Source of the DNA: Caldifarciminota bacterium
GTDB lineage: Bacteria > Hydrothermota > Tepidihabitantia > SM23-42
Length of the DNA: 64,000 nucleotides
Direction of reading: 5' to 3'
NCBI GenBank assembly: GCA_027026255.1
Contig: JALVOT010000009.1
Location: 27,833 to 91,832, forward strand
Made by a program: the position numbers and the translations under genes. Of this stretch, positions 1 to 7,181 are shown in pieces. Each line of letters begins with the position of its first letter. Within the stretch, counting starts at the first letter, position 1. Below the pieces are notes generated by a model that was not told where the DNA came from, did not search any database, and was given only the letters and a program-made list of their open reading frames with translations.

Positions 1-30
1 GTTTCAATTCCTCATAGGTAGACTATTAAT
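1..30 (-). CRISPR. Leader-proximal CRISPR repeat; array continues off the left edge
   Basis: The first 30 bases begin GTTTCAATTCCTCATAGG and match the look of type I-B repeats. On the minus strand the unit ends in ATTGAAAC, the usual 8-nt crRNA 5' handle, so the array is transcribed leftwards and this is the repeat next to the leader. Only one unit is visible, so periodicity cannot be shown here. The call rests on the repeat-like sequence and on cas2 lying 267 nt away. Confidence 0.8.
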
Positions 31-239
31 CCATTTTTACCGCATAAATAAAATACTTTGTCAAAGAACGATACAGTAAAAATATTTAATATTTTGCAAA
101 TTTTAGTCATTTCTTTTGAAAAGTCAATACATTCTTTGACCTTGCGGTTTCGTCTATCTTCTGATATTTTTACATCATCATAGGTCGACGAACAAATTTT
201 TTTTATATTTTGATACCCGCTATGCGCATAAATTTTCAT
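12..239 (-). CDS. Possible 75-residue leaderless ORF within the CRISPR leader
   Basis: The open frame starts at an ATG 5 nt downstream of the leader promoter -10 box and stops inside the first repeat. Promoter-to-ATG spacing is the same as for several real leaderless genes in this window. The predicted protein is basic with four cysteines and no family I recognise. It may simply be the leader RNA having a chance open frame, since a gene ending inside a CRISPR repeat would be unusual. It is listed because the start geometry is suggestive. Confidence 0.25.
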   Translation of the reverse strand: MKIYAHSGYQNIKKICSSTYDDVKISEDRRNRKVKECIDFSKEMTKICKILNIFTVSFFDKVFYLCGKNGLIVYL

Positions 240-296
240 ATTTTATTATACACATTTTAAATCGAATGTCAAGGCAAAATTTGCAAATTTTTGTAT
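31..296 (-). promoter_or_regulatory. CRISPR leader
   Basis: This very AT-rich stretch separates cas2 from the first repeat and, given the repeat orientation, is the leader. It has a consensus promoter facing the array (245-272), a 16-bp perfect palindrome centred on TTTGCAAA at 276-291, and a second copy of the 12-mer TTTGCAAATTTT at 93-104 (first copy 280-291). The paired 12-mers could be protein-binding sites for integration or transcription; that is inference. Confidence 0.7.
245..272 (-). promoter_or_regulatory. CRISPR leader promoter
   Basis: On the minus strand TTGACA (267-272) and TATAAT (245-250) are 16 nt apart, a full sigma70-type consensus pointing at the array. Transcription should start near 239, where an ATG also lies 5 nt after the -10 box. 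Confidence 0.75.
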
Positions 297-560
297 TTAT
301 ATAATAGTTTCTTCCTTTCCTTTTTCAATACCCATCGTTTCCCTGGATGTATACATTTTTGTTCTGAAAATATAAAATACTACAGCATCTTTTTCTGTAT
401 CGATTATTTTCCCCATTTCAACTTTTAGCCTTTCAAATTTTGCTCGGGTAATCTCACCTTCAAAAACTGAATTTTGAATCCAGGTTAGGTATTTTCTTGC
501 CACCTTTAATGCCCTGGCTACCCTTTCCACCCCGACATCGTAAGTCATTATAACAAACAT
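297..560 (-). CDS. cas2: CRISPR-associated endonuclease Cas2
   Basis: Cas2 is the small ferredoxin-fold partner that holds Cas1 dimers in the spacer integrase. The 87-residue protein opens MFVIMTYDV with the family aspartate in the YDV strand, and continues with the expected WIQNSVFEG segment. The ATG at 560 is preferred over two in-frame GTG codons just upstream because it gives the canonical N-terminus. The start overlaps the cas1 stop in the arrangement TGATG, so the two are probably translationally coupled. It is the last gene before the leader and array. Confidence 0.95.
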   Translation of the reverse strand: MFVIMTYDVGVERVARALKVARKYLTWIQNSVFEGEITRAKFERLKVEMGKIIDTEKDAVVFYIFRTKMYTSRETMGIEKGKEETII

Positions 561-1552
561 CACCACCTCGCAACGAATGGCTCGTAGTTTTTCTCACCTA
601 ATAAATGCTTTTCAATCTTGTATGCCTCAAGATGTAGAAGAGAACGATACGAGACATTTCTTTTCAGGCTGGGATGTCTGATTGTTGTAGTCATTCGTTT
701 ATCAAATTCCTCAATAAATCGTCGTCTGCCGCTTTCTTTTAGAAAAATGCCATTGGCTTCTTCATAAAAATCATTTGTTTTAATCATATTTTTATTCACC
801 AGTGTAAAAATAATCCGGTCAATAATTATCGGTTTAAAAATCTCAGCAATATCAAGGTTTAAAGAAAATCTTCTGAAATTAGATGTATGTAAGAATCCTA
901 TTCTTGGATCAAGATGGGTCCTGTAAATTTCACTCAGGCAGGCTACATATAATAGACTATTCCCAAAACTAATCAGGGTATTCAATCGATTCTCAGGGGG
1001 ACGTCTGGTTCTGCTTTTGAATTCAAATTCCGGATTGGTGAAAATTTTATCAAAGACCTTATAATATTGTTCTCGGATATTGCCTTCAATCGCCATTAAC
1101 TTATCAGTGGTATTCTGGTTATGAATCAGCTCCGCCAGTTTTTCTATATCTTCAATAATACTCTGCAATGCGGCACCACGATTTAGATAATAATTTAATA
1201 CTCTTTTCATATTATCTACAGCACCCTTTACAAATCGCCGGGCAAGGTCGATTCTTCTTTCATCATCAAGATAAAATTCCGCCTGTTTCAAAATCATATG
1301 CCCGGAATTATAATGTTCTCTTGGATAGAATGTGCCGATATAATAGCCATAATGGTTGAAAAAGTGGATAATAATTTCTTTCTGACACAGAAATTCTAAA
1401 AGTTTCTTGTTGATTGTAATCTCACCCATAATAAGCATCTCTCTGGTATTCTCGACCGGAATATACTTTCGTCCCTTTTCACCTTCAAAATATAATGTAT
1501 TCTGCTTTCGATGCAGTTCACCATTGGAAAAGATATATAAAGTTTTTTTCAT
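560..1552 (-). CDS. cas1: CRISPR-associated integrase Cas1 (type I-B)
   Basis: Cas1 is the metal-dependent integrase that inserts spacers next to the leader. The protein is about 330 residues, normal for the family. It shows the three metal-ligand regions: glutamate in AIEGNIREQYY, histidine in DPRIGFLH and aspartate in SLNLDIAEIF. An in-frame TTG lies at 1564, but the ATG at 1552 gives the typical MKKTLYIFSNGEL beginning. No clear Shine-Dalgarno precedes either. A 36-bp palindrome lies about 120 nt upstream and may control cas1-cas2. Confidence 0.95.
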   Translation of the reverse strand: MKKTLYIFSNGELHRKQNTLYFEGEKGRKYIPVENTREMLIMGEITINKKLLEFLCQKEIIIHFFNHYGYYIGTFYPREHYNSGHMILKQAEFYLDDERRIDLARRFVKGAVDNMKRVLNYYLNRGAALQSIIEDIEKLAELIHNQNTTDKLMAIEGNIREQYYKVFDKIFTNPEFEFKSRTRRPPENRLNTLISFGNSLLYVACLSEIYRTHLDPRIGFLHTSNFRRFSLNLDIAEIFKPIIIDRIIFTLVNKNMIKTNDFYEEANGIFLKESGRRRFIEEFDKRMTTTIRHPSLKRNVSYRSLLHLEAYKIEKHLLGEKNYEPFVARW

Positions 1553-1674
1553 AACATCACGCAATATTTAATCGTAAAACCAATCATAATACTTAGATTT
1601 TCCACGCCATTCATCTTTGATTTTAAACCTGCCAAGTTTATATTTTCCATATCCTCTTCTTGGTTCCTACACCC

Positions 1675-1710
1675 ATTTTTGTATTTAGCCAATTGGCTAA
1701 ATACAAAAAT
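1675..1710. promoter_or_regulatory. 36-bp perfect palindrome, probable operator of the adjacent regulator
   Basis: Every base from 1675 to 1710 pairs with its mirror base around a central AATT. The core is TTTAGCCAATTGGCTAAA with flanking T5G and CA5 runs. It lies between the regulator stop (1726) and cas1. There is no loop, and the flanks are T-rich on the 5' side and A-rich on the 3' side on either strand, so a dimer-binding operator is more likely than a terminator. The same core recurs at 2216-2239. Confidence 0.75.
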
Positions 1711-1725
1711 ATAAAATACAGCAAA

Positions 1726-2034
1726 TTACAGTTTTTTGACACGAATACGCTGGACGAATTTCTCTAATTGATTAATTATCTCGATCACTGTTTGGTCTTT
1801 GAGCCAATAGATTCTTTTATTAACTTCCACCTCGTATCTGATTAAATCAATATTTCGTAAATCCCTTAAGACCCGTGAAATAGTGGGGACTGAAACGCCG
1901 ATTGCCCTGGCTAATTCAGAAGGGTTTCTTCTTTTATGAAAGAGCAACTTAACAGTTTTGTATGCCGTAGGGTTGCTTAATACACGACAAACCCGCGAGG
2001 CACGATATTCTGTTTCCGGCATTTTTTTTCTCAT
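1726..2034 (-). CDS. ArsR-like winged-helix regulator within the cas locus
   Basis: The 102-residue basic protein is essentially a single winged helix-turn-helix domain. An N-terminal segment with VLSNPTAYKTVKLL is followed by the HTH (PSELARAIGVSVPTISRVLRDLR), a wing, and a C-terminal helix suited to dimerisation. ArsR-type proteins bind palindromes as dimers, and identical palindromic cores flank this gene at 1675-1710 and 2216-2239. It has no CARF or ligand domain and no cysteine pair typical of metal sensors. The start has a good GGAGG site 5 nt upstream. Control of cas1-cas2 and of itself is inferred from position. Confidence 0.85.
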   Translation of the reverse strand: MRKKMPETEYRASRVCRVLSNPTAYKTVKLLFHKRRNPSELARAIGVSVPTISRVLRDLRNIDLIRYEVEVNKRIYWLKDQTVIEIINQLEKFVQRIRVKKL

Positions 2035-2050
2035 TTAACCTCCGTATATT

Positions 2051-2078
2051 ATTTTATAAAATATTCAGAATAAATCAA
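2051..2078 (-). promoter_or_regulatory. Promoter of the cas-locus regulator
   Basis: TTGATT (2073-2078) and TAAAAT (2051-2056) are 16 nt apart on the minus strand, 16 nt before the ATG, leaving room for the GGAGG site in a very short leader. Confidence 0.6.
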
Positions 2079-2192
2079 CTGTTTTTTCTGAATCGAGGCT
2101 GAAGTTTTGTATGAATTTTTTGAAAAAATATATCAGAGATATTAAGGTGTGGGTCGCACAACTCAATATTTTTTCCAAAATAGAATATCTAT

Positions 2193-2311
2193 CATCCTGA
2201 CCCCCGCCGATTTTTATATTTAGCCAATTGGCTAAATATGAAAGTGAAAGGTTTATATTTTGAGTGCGGATATTGTATGGGATTGTTTGTAATACCGGCA
2301 GGGTCAGGATG
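2193..2311. repeat. Inverted repeat bracketing the second operator
   Basis: CATCCTGACCC (2193-2203) is exactly complementary to GGGTCAGGATG (2301-2311); one further cytosine-guanine run extends the match imperfectly. The roughly 100 nt between the arms contain the second palindrome. It may be a large RNA or DNA hairpin, or the ends of a small non-autonomous element. I saw no flanking target duplication. Confidence 0.5.
2216..2239. promoter_or_regulatory. 24-bp perfect palindrome, second operator copy
   Basis: The core TTTAGCCAATTGGCTAAA is identical to the site at 1675-1710, extended by AT pairs to 24 bp. It lies about 180 nt upstream of the regulator start, with its centre 535 bp from the other site. 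The two sites flank the regulator gene, which would suit cooperative binding or looping. Confidence 0.7.
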
Positions 2312-2560
2312 GGTGGTTGATACTTGGGTTCGGTTCAGAAAACAGGGGATTGTTTAATATAAATACTTAAATATAAATAGAGGATAAGACTTGAAATTTG
2401 CTTTCGCCTCAGTCAGAATTGCTTAATGTAAATAGACGCCGGGATGAGTATCGACACCTGAACCAGTGGATATTTTTATTGCGGTATTTCAACCTAATCA
2501 AGAAACCCGGTGTTAATGCTGTAAACAAATGGATGTTTCTTAGTCAATTTTTTAATCATT
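2312..2560. other. Noncoding stretch between regulator region and cas4
   Basis: With 2035-2192 this forms a gap of over 500 nt in an otherwise tight cassette. Apart from the regulator promoter, operator and inverted repeat, I see three loose copies of TTAATRTAAATA-like sequence near 2354-2435 and nothing coding that is convincing on either strand. Confidence 0.5.
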
Positions 2561-3055
2561 CTATACCCAGCAGAATTCTTTATATGCACAGCGATTGCAG
2601 AATCCAATTTTCACAGGTTCTGGAGGTGTATCCTGTGAAATAATTTTTTGTATCGCTTCAAATGTTCTTTCCAGTTCATCCTCCAACTCCGGGGTCAGTT
2701 CCACAGGTATCCGCTTTTTCTCTTTGGGGATTAAGAGTTCACCGGTTGCCTTAATATTTATTTTTTTTAATTGATAAAGGTAAAAAGATAATTGCATTTT
2801 TGCTGATTGTAGATACCTGCTGGATTTTTTTACTTCAGCTACCAACAATTTTCCTTCTTTTTTACCGAAAATATCAATTTTCATCCCTGCTGTTTCAAAT
2901 TCTTTCTTTGCCCTCTGATATGATTCTTCATGTATCAATCTTCCCAATTCGATTAGTTGATTGTCCTGACTTGGATCAAGTTCATGTGCCATCAGCCAGA
3001 CCTCTCGCGGACAGATATAATAATACCAGATTAATGTTCCTGTGATTTTTTTCAT
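2561..3055 (-). CDS. cas4: CRISPR-associated exonuclease Cas4
   Basis: Cas4 is a RecB-like nuclease with a 4Fe-4S cluster that trims and orients prespacers. The 164-residue protein has the expected parts in order: a first cysteine near residue 15 (YYYICPREVW), the nuclease motifs KIDIFG and VAEVKKS, the QLSFYLYQL motif, and the C-terminal cluster CNRCAYKEFC. The length is normal for the short type I-B form. Unusually it is not next to cas1: a regulator and about 500 nt of noncoding DNA separate them. No strong ribosome site precedes the ATG. Confidence 0.93.
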   Translation of the reverse strand: MKKITGTLIWYYYICPREVWLMAHELDPSQDNQLIELGRLIHEESYQRAKKEFETAGMKIDIFGKKEGKLLVAEVKKSSRYLQSAKMQLSFYLYQLKKINIKATGELLIPKEKKRIPVELTPELEDELERTFEAIQKIISQDTPPEPVKIGFCNRCAYKEFCWV

Positions 3056-3125
3056 TAAAACTTTAGCACTTCGGAATTCTGTGGTGAATCTAATTTTACA
3101 ATTGTTATCCAGTATTCGTAATAAA

Positions 3126-3965
3126 TTAAATGTTCTGCCATCTAAAAATCTGTTCTATGAGACGAGTCTTTTTAATTATTACATTTACATTAAATTCTCG
3201 CTCCATATCTCTTTCTATTTCAATCAGACCGAATCTATCCAAGAATCGTTCAATCACCCTGTAAAAATAACATTCCTGATATCTTTTTATATTATTCAAG
3301 AAGTCGATAATCAAACGGGGAAACGCACGGAGGTATTTATCTGAATAAAACTGAAATTTTCTCGATTCATTACCATATTTCTGAACAAGAAAGATGGTAA
3401 AACCAAATCTCTCCTGTATAATCGGGGAACTTGGATAGTAATCGAAATATTCCCAGTTACATTTTGTAGCAAAACTGACTAACATTGTTAAGTACAATTC
3501 AACAATTGAGTTCGATTTTAGATACCTAATTGCTTTCTTTGTTAGAGTCAGCTTGCCATATTTTTTTCTGGTTAAACCCGATACTCTGGTAATTATATTT
3601 ATTGTATGGATATGTGGACTGTCCAACTCAGTTTTAAGTGGAAATTGGTGCAAAAATATCCGTGTGAATCTGTCGTAGATACCTTCATCAATAAGCATCC
3701 GACAGAAAAATAGTGGGAGATTGCCTTTTTGTGTTAATTTTACTGGCTCCACTTTTTTTAGAATGGATAAATATTTAACTACATCTTTATAAAAGTGAAT
3801 ATCTTTAATTAATTGAGCATCGAACTTTTTATTTAACAACATCGGCGAATTGTTTTTATCGAAAGGATAACGCAGCAAATTAACCATTTCATTTGTTGTA
3901 AGCCCTTCAAAATTATCGCGTGGTATATTTGCTAACAGAAATCCAAGATAATCCATATCTAACAT
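3126..3965 (-). CDS. Uncharacterised 279-residue protein inside the cas cassette
   Basis: I cannot assign a function. The protein carries LTQKGNLP near residue 98 and GKLTLTKKAIRYLK near 158. That spacing resembles winged-helix-like segments of hypothetical proteins in which an LTxKGxLP turn and an LTxxG strand alternate. The remainder is helical and aromatic, with no signal peptide and no membrane segment. It lacks the C-terminal glycine-rich loop of Cas6, so it is not an obvious replacement. It sits in the same direction between cas3 and cas4 with gaps of 154 and 70 nt, suggesting co-transcription. It may be a passenger defence gene or an accessory factor. Confidence 0.75.
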   Translation of the reverse strand: MLDMDYLGFLLANIPRDNFEGLTTNEMVNLLRYPFDKNNSPMLLNKKFDAQLIKDIHFYKDVVKYLSILKKVEPVKLTQKGNLPLFFCRMLIDEGIYDRFTRIFLHQFPLKTELDSPHIHTINIITRVSGLTRKKYGKLTLTKKAIRYLKSNSIVELYLTMLVSFATKCNWEYFDYYPSSPIIQERFGFTIFLVQKYGNESRKFQFYSDKYLRAFPRLIIDFLNNIKRYQECYFYRVIERFLDRFGLIEIERDMEREFNVNVIIKKTRLIEQIFRWQNI

Positions 3966-4119
3966 TTATCTATCATTTCTGTGGCTGACAGCTTTATTTT
4001 ATGAATTATAAAATACCCCAACCTCCTCCACCATAAATCAAACTTCATATATGTGGATAAGGTGATTGAGGGTGAAAATATCAGTAGGGTTATATACAAT
4101 TTAATTTCTGTTATGTTAT

Positions 4120-6477
4120 TCAACAGATAGATACCTCGCTTTTGGACTTGAATCCTGTTTCAATATCATAAAATTCATCTAATTGAAATTTTGAAATGAA
4201 TCTGAATCCAGAAACTTCTGGCGGTAAATTCTCTTTTACCTTAGGCAAGGATATCGATATTACATAATTATAAAATTCCCCCCGTACTTCCAAAAATCGT
4301 TGCTTCCTTTTCCGCGGATCAGCTATTTGCATCGCTTCCTGATATTGATTCCAAATATCTGTGGCCTCATCATTTAGTTCTACAAAAACATCAACCTTCT
4401 CGCCTTTTTCTTCAATCAGGCGAAACCTACTAATTTTCTCATAGTCAAGAACTTTTATTGCCTCAAGATATTCTTGGGAAGTATCGTCTGATATTGCATT
4501 AAGTAGTTGCTTATAATATTGATTGGCTAAAGCCAAGAAATTTTCTTCATCAACTATAGAGTAAGACTTAAGAATTCTTTCGGTATTGTCGATAAGGACA
4601 GGATCGTAAATATAGGAGTAACAAAATCTCTGATTTTTTTCATCCTGCAGCAGAAAAATTTCTATTTTCCCTAAAGATATGTTCCAATTGCGATTTGCCC
4701 TTCCTGCAACCTGATTAATACTATCCATAGGACCAAAATCTCTAATTACTCTTTCCAAATCAATATCCACGCCCGCTTCCACCAGCTGAGTTGAGATGAC
4801 AAATTTTTTATGATTTGGTTCTTTTATTTTTTTTATTCGCATAAATCGTTCATAGGGAGTTACATGTGAGGATAGAAAATAAATCTTGTATCCTAATTGT
4901 TCTAAAGGTTTCTTCATAGCTTTAAAAAGTTTCTCAGCAGATGAAATTGTATTCAAAACGACCAGTGTACTCTTTAAATTTGAAGATGCATTCTTTATAA
5001 GTTCATCAGCAAGCTCAATAGTAGTTTTGGGTAATGCAGTTTTAATTATAATTTGGGTCCTTTTGCAGGACTTAAAATATTTTTCATTATTGGTGAGAAG
5101 CTCTCTTGTATTCTTAAAAATTGCAGGTTGTGTAGCAGTGGATAGAAGAAAATATGTGCCAAGGTATTTTTGCATTGCTTCTGCCATTTTTCTAAAAAGC
5201 AACCAATATTTATGAGGAAATGATTGGATTTCATCAAGGATGACAATACCTCCTGCAATTTTATGAAGTTTCCGAATCGCTCTATTCCGGTTTGAAAATA
5301 GTGTATGAAATAACTGGACGAAAGTGGTAATGATAATTTCTGAATCCCAGCCTTCGATAAGAATTTCACTCTTATCACTGCCATACTCAGTATCCTCCTC
5401 TATATAAGTATAGTCGGAAAGATGATGATGGATCAAAAATAAATCCGATGTGGGATTTTTACCAATCTCATACTTAAAAACTTTCTCAATTTCTTTAGCA
5501 TTTTGATCAATAATACTTAAAAAAGGGAGACAATAAATAAGTCGAGGGCAATATTTTTTCTCATTGATAATTCGGCTCCTTAATTTTAGGGCAAAAGCTA
5601 ATGAAGTTAACGTTTTACCTAAACCTGTAGGCGCTGTGAGAGAGAAGATACGATCTCGGTCAAGATTAAGGGCTTCAATTTGATGGAGTACTTCTTGATA
5701 AACTTTATTTCTAAGAATATCAATTTTTCTTCGAGTATTATCAAATCCTCTTTGCTTACGATAATTTTCTACCATATCAACCACTAAAGGTTTTCTCTCT
5801 AAATGGGAACCAACAGTGACTTCATGTTTATCAGCATCTAACAGTAGTGAATAGAGCAAATGCTGGATGAGGTAAGGGAGAATTCCCCCATTTCGTTTAA
5901 GCCAGTGAGCTAAGGAATATTTCCGTAGAGGCCAGTTCTCAGAAAAGTTTCTTAATTTTTGGGAAACAGTATCCCAGTATGGTATAAAGGAAAAATATTC
6001 ATGATAAAGATTTTTTACCTGCTTTTTTAATGTCTCTTCTATATCTAATCGTAAATCTTCGGTTGCTGATTGTAGATTGCCGTGGTGTCTACGTACTGTA
6101 AGAAAAGAAACGATCGGCAGAAACGAAGTGAACTCATTATTAAAATGCACCTTTTTTAGATATTCCTCAATTACAAAATAGGTGGCTATAGCGGAAATAA
6201 GACTATGCCTAGTTTCTGGCATATTCTTAAACCGGGCTTTTTTATCATCGTTTTTCTCTCGAAGATACTCCTGAAAGAAAGGAGTTGCTTTTCCGATGTC
6301 ATGGTAAAGCCCAATGAGACGAACTACATCCACCAGAATTCTTTTTTCTATGGGCAAAGCTAAAGGAATAGCCTTTATTGAAAGTCTTGCTAATTCCCCT
6401 GTTTTTATTAAATGTTCCTTTAAAGATTTATCAGGATGAGACCATATCTCATCATAAGGGAACAATGATATCGCCAT
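4120..6477 (-). CDS. cas3: CRISPR-associated nuclease-helicase Cas3
   Basis: Cas3 unwinds and degrades target DNA once Cascade has bound. The N-terminal HD nuclease shows YHDIGK near residue 60 and a later RRHHGN. The superfamily 2 helicase follows with Walker A APTGLGKT near 285, the DExH-type box LDEIQSF near 415, STATQPA, and motif VI-like QVAGRANRN. Both nuclease and helicase centres look intact. The ATG at 6477 is chosen over the TTG at 6483. It overlaps the cas5 3' end by about 26 nt, so translation is likely coupled. Confidence 0.96.
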   Translation of the reverse strand: MAISLFPYDEIWSHPDKSLKEHLIKTGELARLSIKAIPLALPIEKRILVDVVRLIGLYHDIGKATPFFQEYLREKNDDKKARFKNMPETRHSLISAIATYFVIEEYLKKVHFNNEFTSFLPIVSFLTVRRHHGNLQSATEDLRLDIEETLKKQVKNLYHEYFSFIPYWDTVSQKLRNFSENWPLRKYSLAHWLKRNGGILPYLIQHLLYSLLLDADKHEVTVGSHLERKPLVVDMVENYRKQRGFDNTRRKIDILRNKVYQEVLHQIEALNLDRDRIFSLTAPTGLGKTLTSLAFALKLRSRIINEKKYCPRLIYCLPFLSIIDQNAKEIEKVFKYEIGKNPTSDLFLIHHHLSDYTYIEEDTEYGSDKSEILIEGWDSEIIITTFVQLFHTLFSNRNRAIRKLHKIAGGIVILDEIQSFPHKYWLLFRKMAEAMQKYLGTYFLLSTATQPAIFKNTRELLTNNEKYFKSCKRTQIIIKTALPKTTIELADELIKNASSNLKSTLVVLNTISSAEKLFKAMKKPLEQLGYKIYFLSSHVTPYERFMRIKKIKEPNHKKFVISTQLVEAGVDIDLERVIRDFGPMDSINQVAGRANRNWNISLGKIEIFLLQDEKNQRFCYSYIYDPVLIDNTERILKSYSIVDEENFLALANQYYKQLLNAISDDTSQEYLEAIKVLDYEKISRFRLIEEKGEKVDVFVELNDEATDIWNQYQEAMQIADPRKRKQRFLEVRGEFYNYVISISLPKVKENLPPEVSGFRFISKFQLDEFYDIETGFKSKSEVSIC

Positions 6478-7177
6478 TGTCAAGTTTTAAAGCTGCCTCT
6501 ATTTTGGCTCTTATTGTTTTTCCTTCAATTTCATAGAGTATTTCGCGGTATTCAGTTACTATTCTTCCAGGACGCATTTCAACTGGGATTCGTTCTTTGA
6601 AATATTTTTTACCGTGTTGCAGGAGATTAAGTTTAATTTTCTTATCTAAGGGAATAACAGTGTGTATATCCACAAATTCTTTACCATTTAGTCTTTTCGA
6701 TACCGTAGATTCCGAATTAAAGTTAAAATCGGCAATGAGTTCACTTAGTCCAAGACAAGGTGTATAGACAGATTTATGGTTTTTTAAATTTACCCTTAGC
6801 GAGTTAAAAATGCTCATATCGGAATGGTTGAAGTAAATTCTAAACCTTGGGTCCTTGAGATATTCAAAACGAATTTGGGTTCTCGGTTCATGTGTACCTT
6901 TTTTAACCGGTATCCAATAACCATCTTTTGTATTTATAAGATTCTGTGTTATTCTGACCTTTTTGATAGGATTAATAACTCGGATAGCAATTTTCGCTTT
7001 ATCTTTTGTCATTATCTGGAGGTATTCTTTTTTACCTTTGCCAATGACAGCGCTAATTAATCCAATGATTGCAGTTCGAGGTGGAATTGAAAAGGTAAGT
7101 GGCGATGAGGTAGTATAATATTTCTTAAAATGTGCGTAATCGCCCCAGATGTCAAAGATTAAGAATTTCTCTGACAT
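6452..7177 (-). CDS. cas5: Cascade subunit Cas5 (type I-B, Cas5h)
   Basis: Cas5 caps the 5' handle of the crRNA in Cascade. The 241-residue protein opens with the family pattern IFDIWGDYAHFKKYYTTSSPLTF and the conserved PPRTAIIGLISAVIG. It matches the Cas5h subfamily found beside csh1/csh2. The start lies 4 nt after the cas7 stop, and the 3' end overlaps cas3. In systems without Cas6 (type I-C) Cas5 processes crRNA itself. This one looks like a regular I-B Cas5, so whether it cleaves RNA is open. Confidence 0.94.
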   Translation of the reverse strand: MSEKFLIFDIWGDYAHFKKYYTTSSPLTFSIPPRTAIIGLISAVIGKGKKEYLQIMTKDKAKIAIRVINPIKKVRITQNLINTKDGYWIPVKKGTHEPRTQIRFEYLKDPRFRIYFNHSDMSIFNSLRVNLKNHKSVYTPCLGLSELIADFNFNSESTVSKRLNGKEFVDIHTVIPLDKKIKLNLLQHGKKYFKERIPVEMRPGRIVTEYREILYEIEGKTIRAKIEAALKLDNGDIIVPL

Positions 7178-7181
7178 AGTC

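Noticed and set aside
1675-1710. Terminator reading of the 36-bp palindrome
   Set aside because: There is no loop, the core is AT-rich, the T-run precedes rather than follows the dyad on both strands, and the identical core recurs near the same regulator.
2398-2643. 81-codon plus-strand frame next to cas4
   Set aside because: It runs over the cas4 3' end in antisense, has no ribosome site or promoter and no recognisable composition.
3126-3965. Cas6 identity for the unknown cassette protein
   Set aside because: It lacks the C-terminal glycine-rich loop and the ferredoxin-repeat pattern of Cas6, so size and position alone do not justify the name.
5046-5384. 112-codon frame shadowing cas3 on the same strand
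   Set aside because: The cas3 frame is continuous with all helicase motifs, so this is an out-of-frame shadow.
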